From: Atherinomorus stipes
Lineage: Eukaryota > Chordata > Actinopteri > Atheriniformes > Atherinidae
Direction: 5' to 3'
Assembly (NCBI GenBank): GCA_023101725.1
Contig: JALJCO010012648.1
Coordinates: 186,001-250,000, forward strand
Length of the DNA stretch: 64,000 nt
Of this stretch, positions 23,331 to 34,838 are shown one piece after another. Below the pieces are notes generated by a model, which saw nothing but the letters and a program-made list of their open reading frames with translations, searched no databases and was not told where the DNA came from. The position numbers and the translations under genes were made by a program. Position 1 is the stretch's first letter; the number at the start of each line of letters is the position of its first letter.

Positions 23331-24200
23331 GTGTTATTTGCAAATAATATTGGGGGGGGGGGCACTAAATGAATGTGTAAATCATAACAGTTGCCAAAAA
23401 CTGTTGTATTTAGCTCTACTTATCACCATTAGTGATCTAAAAATGAAATATAAAGATTTGCACATGGGAAAATGCAGATGGCACAAATGGTGCCAATTGT
23501 GCCAAATTGGCCATTTTGGAAACCTCGCCTGAACTTTTTGTTAAAAAAGAACTCTGTAATTTTGGTCTGCTTCACTTTAGAAGGGAGGTCTTTGCAGAAA
23601 CAATGTCAATATATTGTACTTTGGATTGAAAGAGATAAATAGCTTCTACATCATCATTTCAGAGTTACTGATGCTGAAAGCATGTTTTTTTTAGGCGAGG
23701 TGTGAAATATTGCTGTGCCATCTTCATTTACTCCTCACCAGTAACAAATATACTTATATTTACACATCTCCACAAATCTCACAAGTGTTTTCTGTAATTT
23801 GACACCAAATTCATTCAAATAGACCTTGTGGTTGCAGAGATACACTCATTTTAACTGGAGCATGTAATTTCGACAAAAATGGGCTTAGGGTTCACAGCGA
23901 TGTTTCTGCACGCAAGTGCACCAGCCACAATATTTAAATCTGACATCGAGTCTGCGTCTCTCTGAATAGGCTCGTTTGGTTAATCCAGCATGGCAAAAAC
24001 TGTGTGCACCAAGTTAGTTAGCTGAGATGGTCACTGCAGCAGCAGGTCACAGCCTCCCTCCTACCTGTGCAAAATGCCCCGACAGAATCAGCTGAGTGTC
24101 TATCTCAGTAAATTATTCCATCATTAGGTTTCCCTCCGTGTACCAGACGCTCCGATACCACTTAGAATAAAAACAGCTGGATTTTGCTTTAATATATTAG

Positions 24201-24829
24201 TTAAAGGGACATTGTGTAATCGGGAGCAGCTCCCTCGTACTTTTCACGCTGCATTCGCGTGAAACCGGGCAGACCGACGACATCCGCTGCATGTAAAGTT
24301 ATCACCGGCCTCTATGTGAAGACGTGGTCCGTCAGTTACAGTGACATCAGTCCACATCTGTTCGGTTGTCATGGCGATGTCGTATTGTTTTCCCTGACCC
24401 ATGTTTTACCGTCTTTCGCTCGGCTTCATTGATTAAAATGACATCTGGTTTGTTACCAACGGCCGTCTGCCCGACTGCACGTGAACCCAGCATCAGTGAG
24501 ACGCTGGTTTCTCCCCACTGCAGCGCGGTGACTTTTCAAAGACATTACCTCGAACTGAGCTGAAAACTCCGGTGTGTCCGGTGAGTTTCTGTGTTTTCCT
24601 ACCGTCACGCTTCTCCCGAACGCAAAAACATGGCGATACGACATGGCAGCCTCCACCGAGCCGCCCCGCTCGATGTGTAAATGAATGATACGAACGGCAA
24701 ATTTAGAACTTAGAGGAGCACTTCAGTTTGTTGATGGGAGTGATTACTGATTAATGAAAAAACACTTTTGAACCAAATAATCAGTTTTTGTGAATAAAAC
24801 ACAGGAGAACTTACACAATATCCCTTTAA
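24201..24829 (+). mobile_element. TTAA-target MITE, family A, copy 1 (629 bp)
   Basis: The inverted ends TTAAAGGGACATTGTGTAA and TTACACAATATCCCTTTAA differ at one position over 19 bp and include the TTAA target. A second copy of identical length is at 40195-40823 with only scattered differences, so both are fairly young. The short frame at 24366-24563 recurs in copy 2 but shows no protein family. Confidence 0.92.
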
Positions 24830-24914
24830 GAATTACATGTTGAGAATGAGAAAATAAATCTGGTATTGCCATATAAACACACAAAAGTACCGAAAACTTG
24901 TACCATTGGGTACC

Positions 24915-25098
24915 AGTAAATGGTAAATGGATTTACCTCACACACACATTCATACCCCGATAGGCACACCGGGAGGCAACTTGGGGTTCAGTGTCTTGCC
25001 CAAGGACACTTCGGCATGTAGACTGGGGAAGCCTGGAATCGATCCCACAACCCTCCGGTTGAAAGACGACTGCTCTTCCACCTGAGCTACAGCCGCCC
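24915..25098 (-). mobile_element. tRNA-derived SINE, internally deleted
   Basis: Minus-strand head GGGCGGCTGTAGCTCAGGTG with AGAGCAG (box A) and GGGATCGATTCC (box B); the tail has ATTTACC units. Same family as 20642-20907. The complete head is present, but about 90 bp before the tail are missing. Confidence 0.88.
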
Positions 25099-25166
25099 GT
25101 ACTGACTCGCAGGTACCAGAAATCGGTACCTTATCGATTCAAATGTTGATGGTACCCATCCCTCTA

Positions 25167-26380
25167 TCGCACCAGTCAACAGTTTGGTGCTACATAGGAC
25201 CAAACTTTGAATCTCATGAAAAAACATGTCAAAACTTTTGACTGGTAATGTGTGTTTATTTATGGCAATATACACTGCAAAACTCAAAATATTACCAGGT
25301 ATATTTGTCGAGTTTCTACTCAAAATATTTTGTTACACTCTTTATAAGACATAGGGTGCATTCACACCAGGATAGTCCGGGGACTATCTTGCACAGGTGG
25401 TCTCGCACACCTGGGACACTCCTCCACAGACCACCAGGTGGCGGGGCGTGGTCAATCTGACAGATCTGTCAGGTTGACCACGCAGCAAGCATCACAGAAG
25501 GGCACATCTAAGCAATTAGCTCACGCGTCTGAGAAAGACTGCAGATGACAGTCAAAACATGTCGAGGTAAACGAAACATCTTCATACACTTTACTGTCTG
25601 AATAAAAGAAAACAAAACTAACTTTCATTTTTTCTCTTCTTCATTGTAGTGTTGTAAAAGTTGATCAAAACCAGTTAGGGGATTGGATTTATAACTCGTC
25701 CCTTTTAAAAGCAAGTAATTGAAAGTAAATAAATAACTTTTTTACTCAAAGCAAATTTTGTATGAAGTTCTTTTTTTTGTTACTCAAGCAAGTTTTCAGA
25801 TTGGTAATTTTACTGTTACTTGAGTAGAATTTAAACAAAGTAAAGATACTTTCGCTTAAATTTTCAGTACTTTTTCCACTTCTGGGCTTACCTTGCATGT
25901 ATGCATCTGGGCTGCATGACAGCAGATCACCCCAAAAAATAAAAAAAGCAAGCCTGCACGTTGAAAAAAGGGCAAGCAAATTACACAAAGAATGGGTCCA
26001 AGGCTGACTCTGAGATTTATCTAATGAGGTGACAGTCTGAAAAACTGAACCACAGTATCATTGCAAGTAGCATCGGCAGCCAATGGCAAAAGAAGTTGTA
26101 CAAATTTGTATCCTGAACCATGAAAATGCGAAAGTTGACACTCCAGAAAGGAAACGTAAGATCCACAGGGAGGACCAACTTTGTCCACTGTCAATGTAAC
26201 ACAGAAGTTCGTGTATTTTTCTGCTGATCCTGACTTTTCTTTTGGCAGCTGGACACCTTACATGTTTCAAGCCTTACGTCCCTGCATGCTAATACCCTGT
26301 CAGTTTGTCTACTCCTTCATCTAATACGGTCAGAGTGCTCACAGACAAATTACCCTGATCACAGGAGGCCGAGGCACGGA
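25167..26380. other. non-coding stretch with a near-perfect 36-bp palindrome
   Basis: No gene recognised. At 25447-25482 two 18-base arms meet at AGATCT with a single mismatch pair. About 60 bp upstream GATAGTCCGGGGACTATC (25371-25388) is also palindromic and lies beside GTGCATTCACACCAG, so both may belong to one small fold-back MITE. Confidence 0.45.
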
Positions 26381-27020
26381 TGCTCTAGCTTAGAGTCAAC
26401 ATGAATGGGATGTTCTTTCACTAATTAGACAGAGCCCATCACATGTCCTTTAGCACACTTGGCTCAAGAGGCAAACCCATCCCAATAGCTCCAGTTAAAG
26501 AGTCTAATCTACAAACCCAGTCATGTGAGACATTTGGGTTGAGAATTTCTCCTGAGAGAGCTTCTAAAGAGCTATTTTACCTCATAAAAGTTGGCCTATT
26601 TTCCAGCCTTTTGAAAAGGAGACACCTTATTATCTTCTTGGACCCCTTAAGGTGCCCATTTATTGTCACACCATTTGCCAATGATGTGCAAAGTCACTCC
26701 ATTTCAGACAGCCATACTCTCCAGACTAGCAGTTGCCATTAATAATTACCTGCCAGGCCTTGGCTGAGAGAGGAGCCTTATTAATTATACGTGTAAACCA
26801 GGCCGAGCTGAGTTTTCAACTGAATGATACAGGTGTCAGTCAAAAGCAGCGACTTGCAGCCAAGAGGCTGAACGTCGGTCTTTGTCGCACTTTCAGCTGT
26901 GAGGAAAAGAGCACGAGTTTATGAGGTGTTTGGCACGTTTAGAAATTACAACTAGTTGAGGGATGTGTCTTATTAATTATCATTCGGGGTGACAGGAGGG
27001 AGGATTGTGGGGAAAAAAAA
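26381..27020. other. TAAT-rich non-repetitive island, candidate conserved non-coding DNA
   Basis: Contains TTAATAATTACCTGCC, TTATTAATTATACG and TTATTAATTATCATTCGG, with moderate GC between them and no repeat match to the rest of the window. Homeodomain-type ATTA cores are frequent. No open frame with a domain. A regulatory role is inferred from texture only. Confidence 0.35.
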
Positions 27021-27602
27021 GAGCCCTATTTCATTACATACTCAAACAGATGCACCACATGGCATTTGTCCAACAGCTTCAAAACTCTTCTGAACAACAA
27101 ACACTCCAATTTGTTTGGACTGAATAACAAAAAAACGAATCAACTTTAACAGAAAAAGTATAAGTGTATCCAGTTAAAGCTACAGTTACTTCTCTGACTG
27201 CGTAATGCCTTATCCAACTATGTAACGAAGTAACGAAGGAGACCCCTCCAGCCTTCATGGTTCTCTATCATGGTGCCGGATACGCAGTGCAATTTCCCGC
27301 CTGATAAGTAGGGGTCGCTACACAAGACTGACCTACTCATATGATGGCGTCTGAGAGAGAAAGACTATTGTTGTTGCTGCAGCTGAATAACAGAGATACT
27401 TTTGATGCAATATAAAGACGATGGGGCGATTTTCACTTCTTCAGCCAAACATTCTTTGGTTGGACCCATATCTGCGTCTTCGTAGGCTAGCTGGTTTAAA
27501 AATGGCGCTCCGACAGGCTCTCCGTTGACATAGAGGGCTCTCCATAACCTACGTAGAGCACTTTACAGACGACTATAAATTAGGCTTTAGTAGCGAAAAT
27601 AA

Positions 27603-27758
27603 TTAAAGGAATAGTTCACCCACAGAATGATGTGCCTTCATTTTCCACTCACCTTCATGGTGAGCAAGTCTCTGGAGCACTTTTTTAATATCTCAAATGC
27701 AGCCAGAAATCTGACAGGTTTTTGTTTTCCCCCCAACTTTCATATAATGGAGTTCACC
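27603..27758 (+). mobile_element. TTAA-target element, family D, left-end fragment
   Basis: Begins TTAAAGGAATAGTTCACCC and matches the left arm of 34839-35698 until ATAATGGAGTTCACC. The remaining part of the element is absent. Confidence 0.8.
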
Positions 27759-28004
27759 AGCCAAGCCCAGATTAAAGAAGCAGGGGCCCCTGGGCACAAA
27801 GTCTTGAAGGTCCCCTCCAAACACAACCAAAAGGACATTGTACTGTATAGAATGTACATAATACAGATTTCACACCCCGTTGTTTTAAACAATATTTCTC
27901 AGCTGGCAGCAACAACATCAACACACTACACTGTGGTCAAACTTAAAAGCAGACGTAAATACTTGGACTTTCTTTTCCGTCTTTGTCCTCCTCCCATCTC
28001 TGTC

Positions 28005-28525
28005 CAAGGTTATAATAGTTTAGGATTTTTAATTAGTTTCAGTTTTAATTAGTTTTGACTTTTTGTTTTTCAATTCAGTTAGTTTTAGTAAGTTTTTTAA
28101 ACAGATTTGTTAGTTTTTATTAGTTTTTATTTTTTGGAAAATGCTTAGTCTTAGTTAAGTTTTAGTAGTTTCAATCCTAGTTTTAGTTTTTGGGGATTTT
28201 TTTTTTTCATAAATTATATTTTCTTTGTCTGGTGTGACTTTCAAAATCATCAGAAAGGCACTTGAAATAAAAGCAAAGTAAACAGATTAAATAGAAATAG
28301 ATTTTTTTTATCAACCCAAAAAAAGCTTATGTATTATATAAATTTACAAAATAAAACTAAGGATGTTTTTGTAATAATTTTAGTTTTTTAAAAGACACAA
28401 AACAGTTTCAGTTAGTTATCGTTTTTTCAAAAACGGGCATTCTTGTTTTTATTTCAGTTAACGAAAAAAAAATTCTATTTTAGCTTTAGTTTTTTCGTTA
28501 GTTTTAGTCAACCATAATAACCTTG
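28005..28525 (+). mobile_element. hAT-type MITE with perfect 8-bp target duplication
   Basis: Ends CAAGGTTATAATAGTT and, inverted, AACCATAATAACCTTG. The flanking TCTCTGTC is identical at 27997-28004 and 28526-28533. The interior is AT-rich with repeated AGTTTTAGTT and TTAGTTTTTATT motifs. No coding content. Confidence 0.93.
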
Positions 28526-28533
28526 TCTCTGTC

Positions 28534-30160
28534 TTTCTTTGTCCTCCTCTTACGTCTTTATAAACTATCAGAAGCAGATGACTTCAAACCAGTTGTCCTC
28601 ACATCATGAGGGTCCTGCAGAAACTGTTATTGTCTCACCTCAGTGAGCAGGCAGCATCTCTCAGAACCCATTCCAGCATATTATAATGTTCTTGGGTTGA
28701 AAGCACCATCATCTACCTGCTTCACACAAAAGACAAATGTCTTCTGTGTGAGTTCTTCTGCCCCCTTTTCGAGGAAAAATTCAACTTACTAAATCTCAAG
28801 AAAAAATTTTGAGGTCTAGATAAAAATAAAAAGTCATATATAAGACATTAAAGTAATAAATAGAAAATTATACATCAGTTTTAGATAGCCCCAGTGTTAC
28901 AAATGTGATAATAAATATCTAGTGTACACTGTTTGCTTTTGTACACTATTTTCAACTGCTGCTCATCGTCATCCACAAATCCAGCAGGAGCTCTTTTCAT
29001 CCTCATAAAGTGAAAAACTTTATTTTCTATAACAGGATGACAAAATTGTGTATTTGTCTAGATTGTCTCCTCATATTTTTAATCTACGCTTTGTGATATA
29101 ATATGTGCAAAGGACACAACAAACTTCCAGAAAGAAACTATTATTTACAACAGTGAAAATACTACATGGCGATACACTCACTATTTGGACCTGATCTTTT
29201 TCTCACCGCTGCACAACTTCATACAGCGCAGACACAGGTGTCTTTACCGTAATGTGCTGCATATCAGCGCAAAGCTGTGCTTCTCCGGCTTAAGAATCTG
29301 TTGAAATGACATCAATAGCGTAAGAGGTTGAAGCGTTACGGTAATTCTAAGAACGCAAGTTAACGTACCTCCTATTATTTCGCCAGCAACAACATCCAGT
29401 TTAAAAGGCGCTGATACAAACGGCCAGACCGAGAGGGTGGTGGTGGGGCCGCATTCATGAGTTCTCCACCAGCCGGCCAGTCTAGCTGTAAACTCTCCAC
29501 TGAGACAGCCACTACTCTGTAGTATTCCTGGTCAGTTAGTCCTCAGGGGCCCCCTAGTGGCTGGAGGACCGATGCATTTGCATGTTTTCATGCCAAGCGG
29601 AGCCTCTGATTCTATAGACCTTTTTCACACTGTTTTTTGACTGGAAATACACAACAGGCGAGGATCTTTGCTTCCGACAACAGTGTCTCAAGCTGGAAAG
29701 TCAAGTCACTGCAGCGCGCCAGGCTGTTTTTCTTTTGCTCTGCAGCAGTCCAGCATCCATTTCCAGGACTTTTCAACATCCATCGCTGATAGACATTAAT
29801 AGGGACGGAAAAACCGAAGCATCATAAAACGCCGAGTCATTTTAACATGACAGCCGTGAGCACAGACTGTTATACTGGATGTGACCACATCAATCCCTGC
29901 TGTAAGCATTTGATACGGTCAGAGAGCAAAAAATAAATAGAATAAATAAATTAAATAAAATGATGTCATCATCTCTTGCCTCAGTCCTGAGTTCCTGTTT
30001 TCATCCATCAGTGTTAAAGTAGAAGAGAAGAGTATTTTTGTCCTTCATGCATGGAGACAGTTTAACTGTTGTGTGAAGTCGTGGCTGCTGTCATCTGTGG
30101 ATCTTCATGATGGACGTGTTGAACAGCAGCACATGATGCAACTTTGCAGCTCATTAATGT
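28534..30160. other. non-coding stretch, no gene seen
   Basis: No domain or clear terminus, except AGACCTTTTTCACACTG at about 29620, which resembles a known type of MITE start but has no partner end here. Confidence 0.35.
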
Positions 30161-30259
30161 TCTCATGTACGTTATAATGAGACGAGGCAGTTCAGGTCCA
30201 GTAAAAGATCGCTGGACCCGAACTGCCTCGTCTCAGCCTCTCATTATAACATACATGAA
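30161..30259. repeat. long hairpin (imperfect inverted repeat)
   Basis: GACGAGGCAGTTCAGGTCCAG (last 20 bases paired) faces CTGGACCCGAACTGCCTCGT around a roughly 10-base loop (TAAAAGATCG). After a small bulge the stem continues through TGTACGTTATAATGAGA and TCTCATTATAACATACA, giving nearly 40 paired positions. It could be a fold-back MITE or a small-RNA precursor. No related copy is seen in the window. Confidence 0.7.
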
Positions 30260-31340
30260 AACATCAGTAACCCACAGCTGTAGAATAATACATGTATGTT
30301 ACTCAAAGGTTCAACAGAAGCATGTTAAATAAAAGCCACCAAACATACAGAATATTATTTTGTTTTATTTCAAACTCAGAATGATATTCTACCATCTGTG
30401 ATCTTTATTTTGTTCACGATCATTTAAAGTGTATGTTTCATGTGCTTTATAACAGCAGAAATTCATTCCCTGAGATGAGGCAGTAACTGTTTGGTCTCTG
30501 AAGTTGAAAAGAGCCAGGAAGTATTACTTTAAAAGGGAAGGGGAGGGGATAAAACTCTCCTTCACAATCACCGCACAGTTTTGGAATCATGTGACCTCTG
30601 ACGTCAGAGTAGGTGAAGTCCTGTGAATTCTGCAAAACAATAACAGATAAACGGCGAGACAACAGCCGATTAGCAGCTAGACATCATCTTTCTGAACATC
30701 CGTCTTCTTTCTGAACCTCACCTCTACAGCTGAGGCTGAACTCTCCCGGCCAGCAGCTTCTTGATCACCGCCAGAGACGTCCTCTTCTCTCTGGACTGAC
30801 TCAGCAACAGCGGGACGTAGAAACGTTAGCTTAGCTTTAGCTTAGCTTAACTTAGCTTTAGCCGGCGCAACTGCTGAGTTTCTGCAGGTTTCGGTGTTTG
30901 TTTCTCACTGTTCCTCTCAACATAAAGAGCTCAAAGCCGGAGGCGGGACTCAAAAACGGCCGTACACATGATCCGTGGTGAAAAAAACCCCACTTTGCGT
31001 CACATTGTTTTCCTACGGAGAGAGCGGTGTCGCCGACTCACGAACCGGGGAGAGATGACTCAGTCCGCCCGCAACTCGCAGGACTGCTGCCGCATCAGAG
31101 CAGGACACTGTTTTCTCTGCTGCTGTTTCAGCACAAAATCCTGGGAAAAGTGAGAATGTCTGACCGCAGAGTAACTAGAAGAAGGAGGAACTGTCGTCCC
31201 TCCAGACTGAGCTCACGTTTGGCTTCCAGGACGGTTGATATCGGCTCCTCGGTCACTTTCAGCGGCTCGCTCGACTTTTTTCCACATTTGGTCTCCAAAA
31301 ATCTGTAAAAGCGCTTTGTATGAGCCGTGAGACGGTGTTG
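30260..31340. other. moderately GC-rich non-coding stretch with weak coding hints
   Basis: A TTAGCTTAGC repeat patch lies at about 30826-30866. On the minus strand about 30715-30818 one short frame reads RFYVPLLLSQSREKRTSL and ends VQPQL-stop, just before a GTGAGG donor-like sequence. Plus-strand frames at 30968-31153 and 31027-31308 show no domain. It may be an unrecognised repeat or a GC island. Confidence 0.3.
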
Positions 31341-31440
31341 CTGTTAGCAGAGACATCTGTGGACAGAGACAAAGGGAAAATGTCCTGCTGCTGTTAGCAG
31401 AGACATCCGTGGACAGAGTCAAAGGGAAAATGTCCTGCTG
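31341..31440 (+). repeat. two-copy 50-bp tandem duplication
   Basis: CTGTTAGCAGAGACATC at 31341 and again at 31391. The two 50-bp units differ at two or three positions (CTGTGG/CCGTGG, AGAGAC/AGAGTC). Confidence 0.9.
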
Positions 31441-32539
31441 CTGTTGTTGAGGTGTAACGGAGCCGGTTGTTGGTGGGAGTAAACACACGGACTCTCTTTT
31501 GGCGGATATTCATGCCCCAGGTCATCCACTGGAGCTGAGTCCGTCTCCTCTAAATGGAGATTTATCAGCAACTGTCGCTTAAACACACTGAAAACCTCAA
31601 CAGATACATAATGATGGTTGCTGAAATATAATGAAATTAATCAGATAAGCAGGAGCAGATTTTTTAAACGGTGTAAAGACCGTAGAAGGTCTAAATGTGT
31701 GACACCAAGCATCTTGTACACATGATCTCAAATTGAAAACTAATCCAGAGGTGACTTAGAAAATAATTTTTTTTCAAAGTTATTTTCCACATTTTCATGT
31801 CTCTACATATATTATGTGGCCTTCAGCATTAAAGCTGTGATGAATGTCGTATTCAGAGTCGCCTCCTCCCGCTGTGATCCATGTTTTTATCAGTAGAGTC
31901 GGGAGCGCTCGCCTAGCGTGGCAGGAAAGCCCTTTCGGGGCTTCTACATTAAAGTGAAACATGCACTTTAATAGCAATAATTTTGAAATCAAAGCAATCA
32001 AGGAAGTTTGAAACTTTACCAGTGAGTAAATGCACATATAATCATAGAAATAAAGTCCAGATTAAAAAAAGAAAGTTATCCTTTAAAATAACTGTTATGA
32101 TGCTTAGAAACCAGATGGAGACTTATAAATTATTAGTTTTGTGTTGAATAGTTTAAAATCGCAGAATCATATGAAATCGATTCACATTGTATAGTCAAAT
32201 CGTTGTCAAATCACTAGTGAATCGCATCGGATTGGCAGGGGGCTTCACTGTATCGTGAATGTATCGCATCGCTGGCAGCGTAGCGAGATGCATATGGAAT
32301 CGGCCTCCTTGGATTCACATCCCTCGCTCATTTATGCGACAAATCTAAAACTTCTAAGAAAACAAAACTCTTTACTGTTAAAGTAAAGTAGAACTTTCTA
32401 GCAGAAATGAGGAAAGGTTCACTTGGAGAAAGGAAGACGTTTTGACATGTACACTCAGAGAGCAAAAACTGAAGATGAGGAAGTGATTTTTATAACCAGT
32501 TGATGAAAGTAGCCAAATTTTGACCAGCGTTTTTCATTT
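31441..32539. other. non-coding stretch with a hAT-like right terminus
   Basis: About 32155-32330 has repeated ATCGCATCG/GAATCG motifs ending in TTCACATCCCT, which resembles the right end of a hAT relic. No transposase or host exon recognised. Confidence 0.35.
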
Positions 32540-33060
32540 CTCTTGGCAGGAGAGCTATTTTCAGTGGTGTTGCAGTTCATTACAGCATAATGACACCGTC
32601 CTTGCCCTCCCACACTCAGCCGTGGAGGCTGCATGACTGACATTGAAAACAGATGTAATCTTTCAACTCTGACACTCCGGTTGCTTGATTCCATTCTGGT
32701 GGCAGACGGCAGCCCCACCTCCCATCTTCCTCCCATGTTCACAAAGCACACTCATTCTCGCAGAGTGTCACCCCCTCCATCTCTCACATCTGTCCGTATA
32801 ATGGCACCGCAGCCTCTCTCTTGATGCTTCATTATGATGACAGGCACCAGGCCGACAGGCGCGCCATGTGGGTCCTGCTGAAGAGCTCCCAGCAACCTTC
32901 TTTCCTCTTTTACACATCTGATTCTGTGACTGCTTCTCCTCCTAATCCCCTCATTTCCCCTGACATTAAAATGCACCATTATCATCAAAAGAGGCAAAGA
33001 AGAGAGAAAAGTGCTGGGATAGAAACACCCAGGAGGCACCGAAGATCTGATGATCTGAGG
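32540..33060. other. non-repetitive island, candidate conserved non-coding DNA
   Basis: Long sequence without repeat similarity, with CAGTTCATTACAGCATAATG, CATTATGATGACAGG and AATGCACCATTATCATC. Overlapping short frames on both strands (32633-32824, 32752-33039, 32821-33099) have no domain. The texture resembles enhancer DNA rather than transposon debris. Confidence 0.3.
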
Positions 33061-33279
33061 CTCCGTGCAGGTGCTGGGATAGATATTTGGTCATATTAAT
33101 GACAAAGTGTACTCTTTTAAGACTAAAATTCAGCGAGGGGAAAGTGGAGCACAAAGATGCTTACTGAAATACAGTCAAGACTTTTAACTTGATCTCATTG
33201 GAAGAATTTTTCTAAGAGGTAAAATCATATAACTGAGGAGCAGATGTCAGCTCTTTACACGTCATAAAGTTGTAGAGAC

Positions 33280-33905
33280 TTAAAGTGCTGATGACATGAC
33301 CCTAACTTCAAGTAATTCTGCAATACAATGATACAACAAAACAAAATAAGTAGTTCTGCGCAGTTAGAAGTCAATCGGACTTATATTCACGTAAATATCC
33401 GATATTAAAAAAGACGCAGCTTGCTAGCTGTTAGCAATTAGCCTCTCCATGACACGACGTCACAGGTAGAAACAGTCACGGTCGGCTCATTGATTTAAAT
33501 GTGTAATTGAAGCGGTGGAAAACATGGAAGATGCTCCAGAACAGCTAGACTGGAACTGGTTTGTGTCGTGGATCATCAGCCAGTTCAGAAGAGTGTGATG
33601 ATGCTGAGGAAGATGGGGACATCAGAGCTTACAGGTTAGAACCGGACTAGAACCGTAAGTCAGCTTCAAGACCTTCTCACAGAGCTCAGTCCACTCGGTT
33701 CAGCTCCAGCATGCAAGACCCACACCAAGCAGACTCAGAACTGTAAGGAGCGACCCAGAACAGCACCGAGCGGACCCACAGCTGTCAAAGAACTGCGTAG
33801 ACCTGCACCGAGCGGGACAAGACCAGCACCGTTACGAAACAGAGGAGTGACAGTGGAGAGTGGCTAACAGTTAACTCGCAGCTCGTGTGTAAGAGCTGTT
33901 GCTAA
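33280..33905 (+). mobile_element. TTAA-target element, family C, left-half copy
   Basis: Begins TTAAAGTGCTGATGACATG and runs colinear with 44340-44870, including the decayed P2X7-like exon (ACATGGAAGATGCTCCAGAACAG.., frameshifted relative to 8267-8511). It breaks off after GAGTGGCTAACAGTTAACTC. The right terminus was not found. Confidence 0.75.
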
Positions 33906-34838
33906 CTGAGGGTCCAAGACTTTTCTTGTTTTTATTTGCGGTTTTGTATCAGTAAAAATCAGAACCAGTTTACTCTTGTTAATCAAACTGGCTGATGCTC
34001 TGAATGCACTTTCCAGTTAACACTTAAAAGTTTAATATTCCTGCGAGGGCTCAGTGCCTTAGGGCATTTCAAACTTATGGTTCAGACCCACCAGGGAATT
34101 TCACTATAATATTCTTCATGTGTTGCTGAGGATCCCCTGTGGGTGCTCCAGTTTCCTGCCACATCAAAAGACATGCATGCTGAAGATGTCCTTCCATATA
34201 TGGCCGGATGAAATTGGTGCCGGGTTACCAGCCAGTGAGCTGAGATGGTGACATATTTAAAGAGGCGAGGGCCAGCTTGGACTCTCTCTCTTGACATCAA
34301 ACACACCCCTGATCATTGATCACGTGACTGCTGACCATGATGAGAGACCCTTCGGTCTTCACAGCTGTATTGCTGCGGTATGTTAGCCTTGTTTTCTTTA
34401 GCATCATGCTAATCAGCTGCAGGTTGAACAGCTGTGTTTTTGTAGGTAACCCTGTGGCCGTGTTACTCCTGCTCATAAAGACTCCTCCTTCCGATAACTC
34501 CTCCTGGCTGGTAAAATCTGCTGTTTGTGAGCATGTTTCTTGTCCGTATTAGATGTTTATATTTCTACGTGTTGTAGGGATGTAGATCCGAGCAGCTTCT
34601 GATGGCAGCTAGCTCCAGCTGCCGTTCACACAGCTGGAAGTGCTGCAGCTAATCTCTGCTCCCGACAATCACACCACTGGGACCACAGCTGCTTTGTTCC
34701 TGCGTGACCCACTAAATCAGGTGGGATCGGGTGGTCAGTTGGGTCCTGAGCTCCCACATATTTCCGGAATGACCCTCAAAGTGGGCCTACGCCTTTAAAT
34801 CTATTATCTCAACATTTGTTTTCATTGACATTCCTATC
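33906..34838. other. non-coding stretch, no gene seen
   Basis: Short frames at 34082-34306 (-) and 34337-34552 (+) show no recognisable domain. No repeat ends found. Confidence 0.35.

Larger units (their letters stand above)
21664..25166 (+). mobile_element. large hAT relic containing later insertions
   Basis: Starts TAGAGATGGGTGCC and ends GGTACCCATCCCTCTA, inverted termini with GGTACC repeats just inside both ends. It contains a BED finger remnant, a separate transposase-like N-terminus near 23.2 kb, a TTAA MITE (24201-24829) and a SINE (24915-25098). No convincing 8-bp target duplication was found, so the outer limits are by terminus only. Confidence 0.65.

Noticed and set aside
22266..24200. 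Complete piggyBac element delimited by TTAACCCTTTGAACCC-like text
   Set aside because: Only a left-end resemblance near 22270 (TTTTAAAACCCTTTG); no matching right end or catalytic region found.
24366..24563. 65-codon frame repeated at 40357-40557
   Set aside because: It recurs because it lies in two copies of MITE A; no protein family and the MITE has no transposase.
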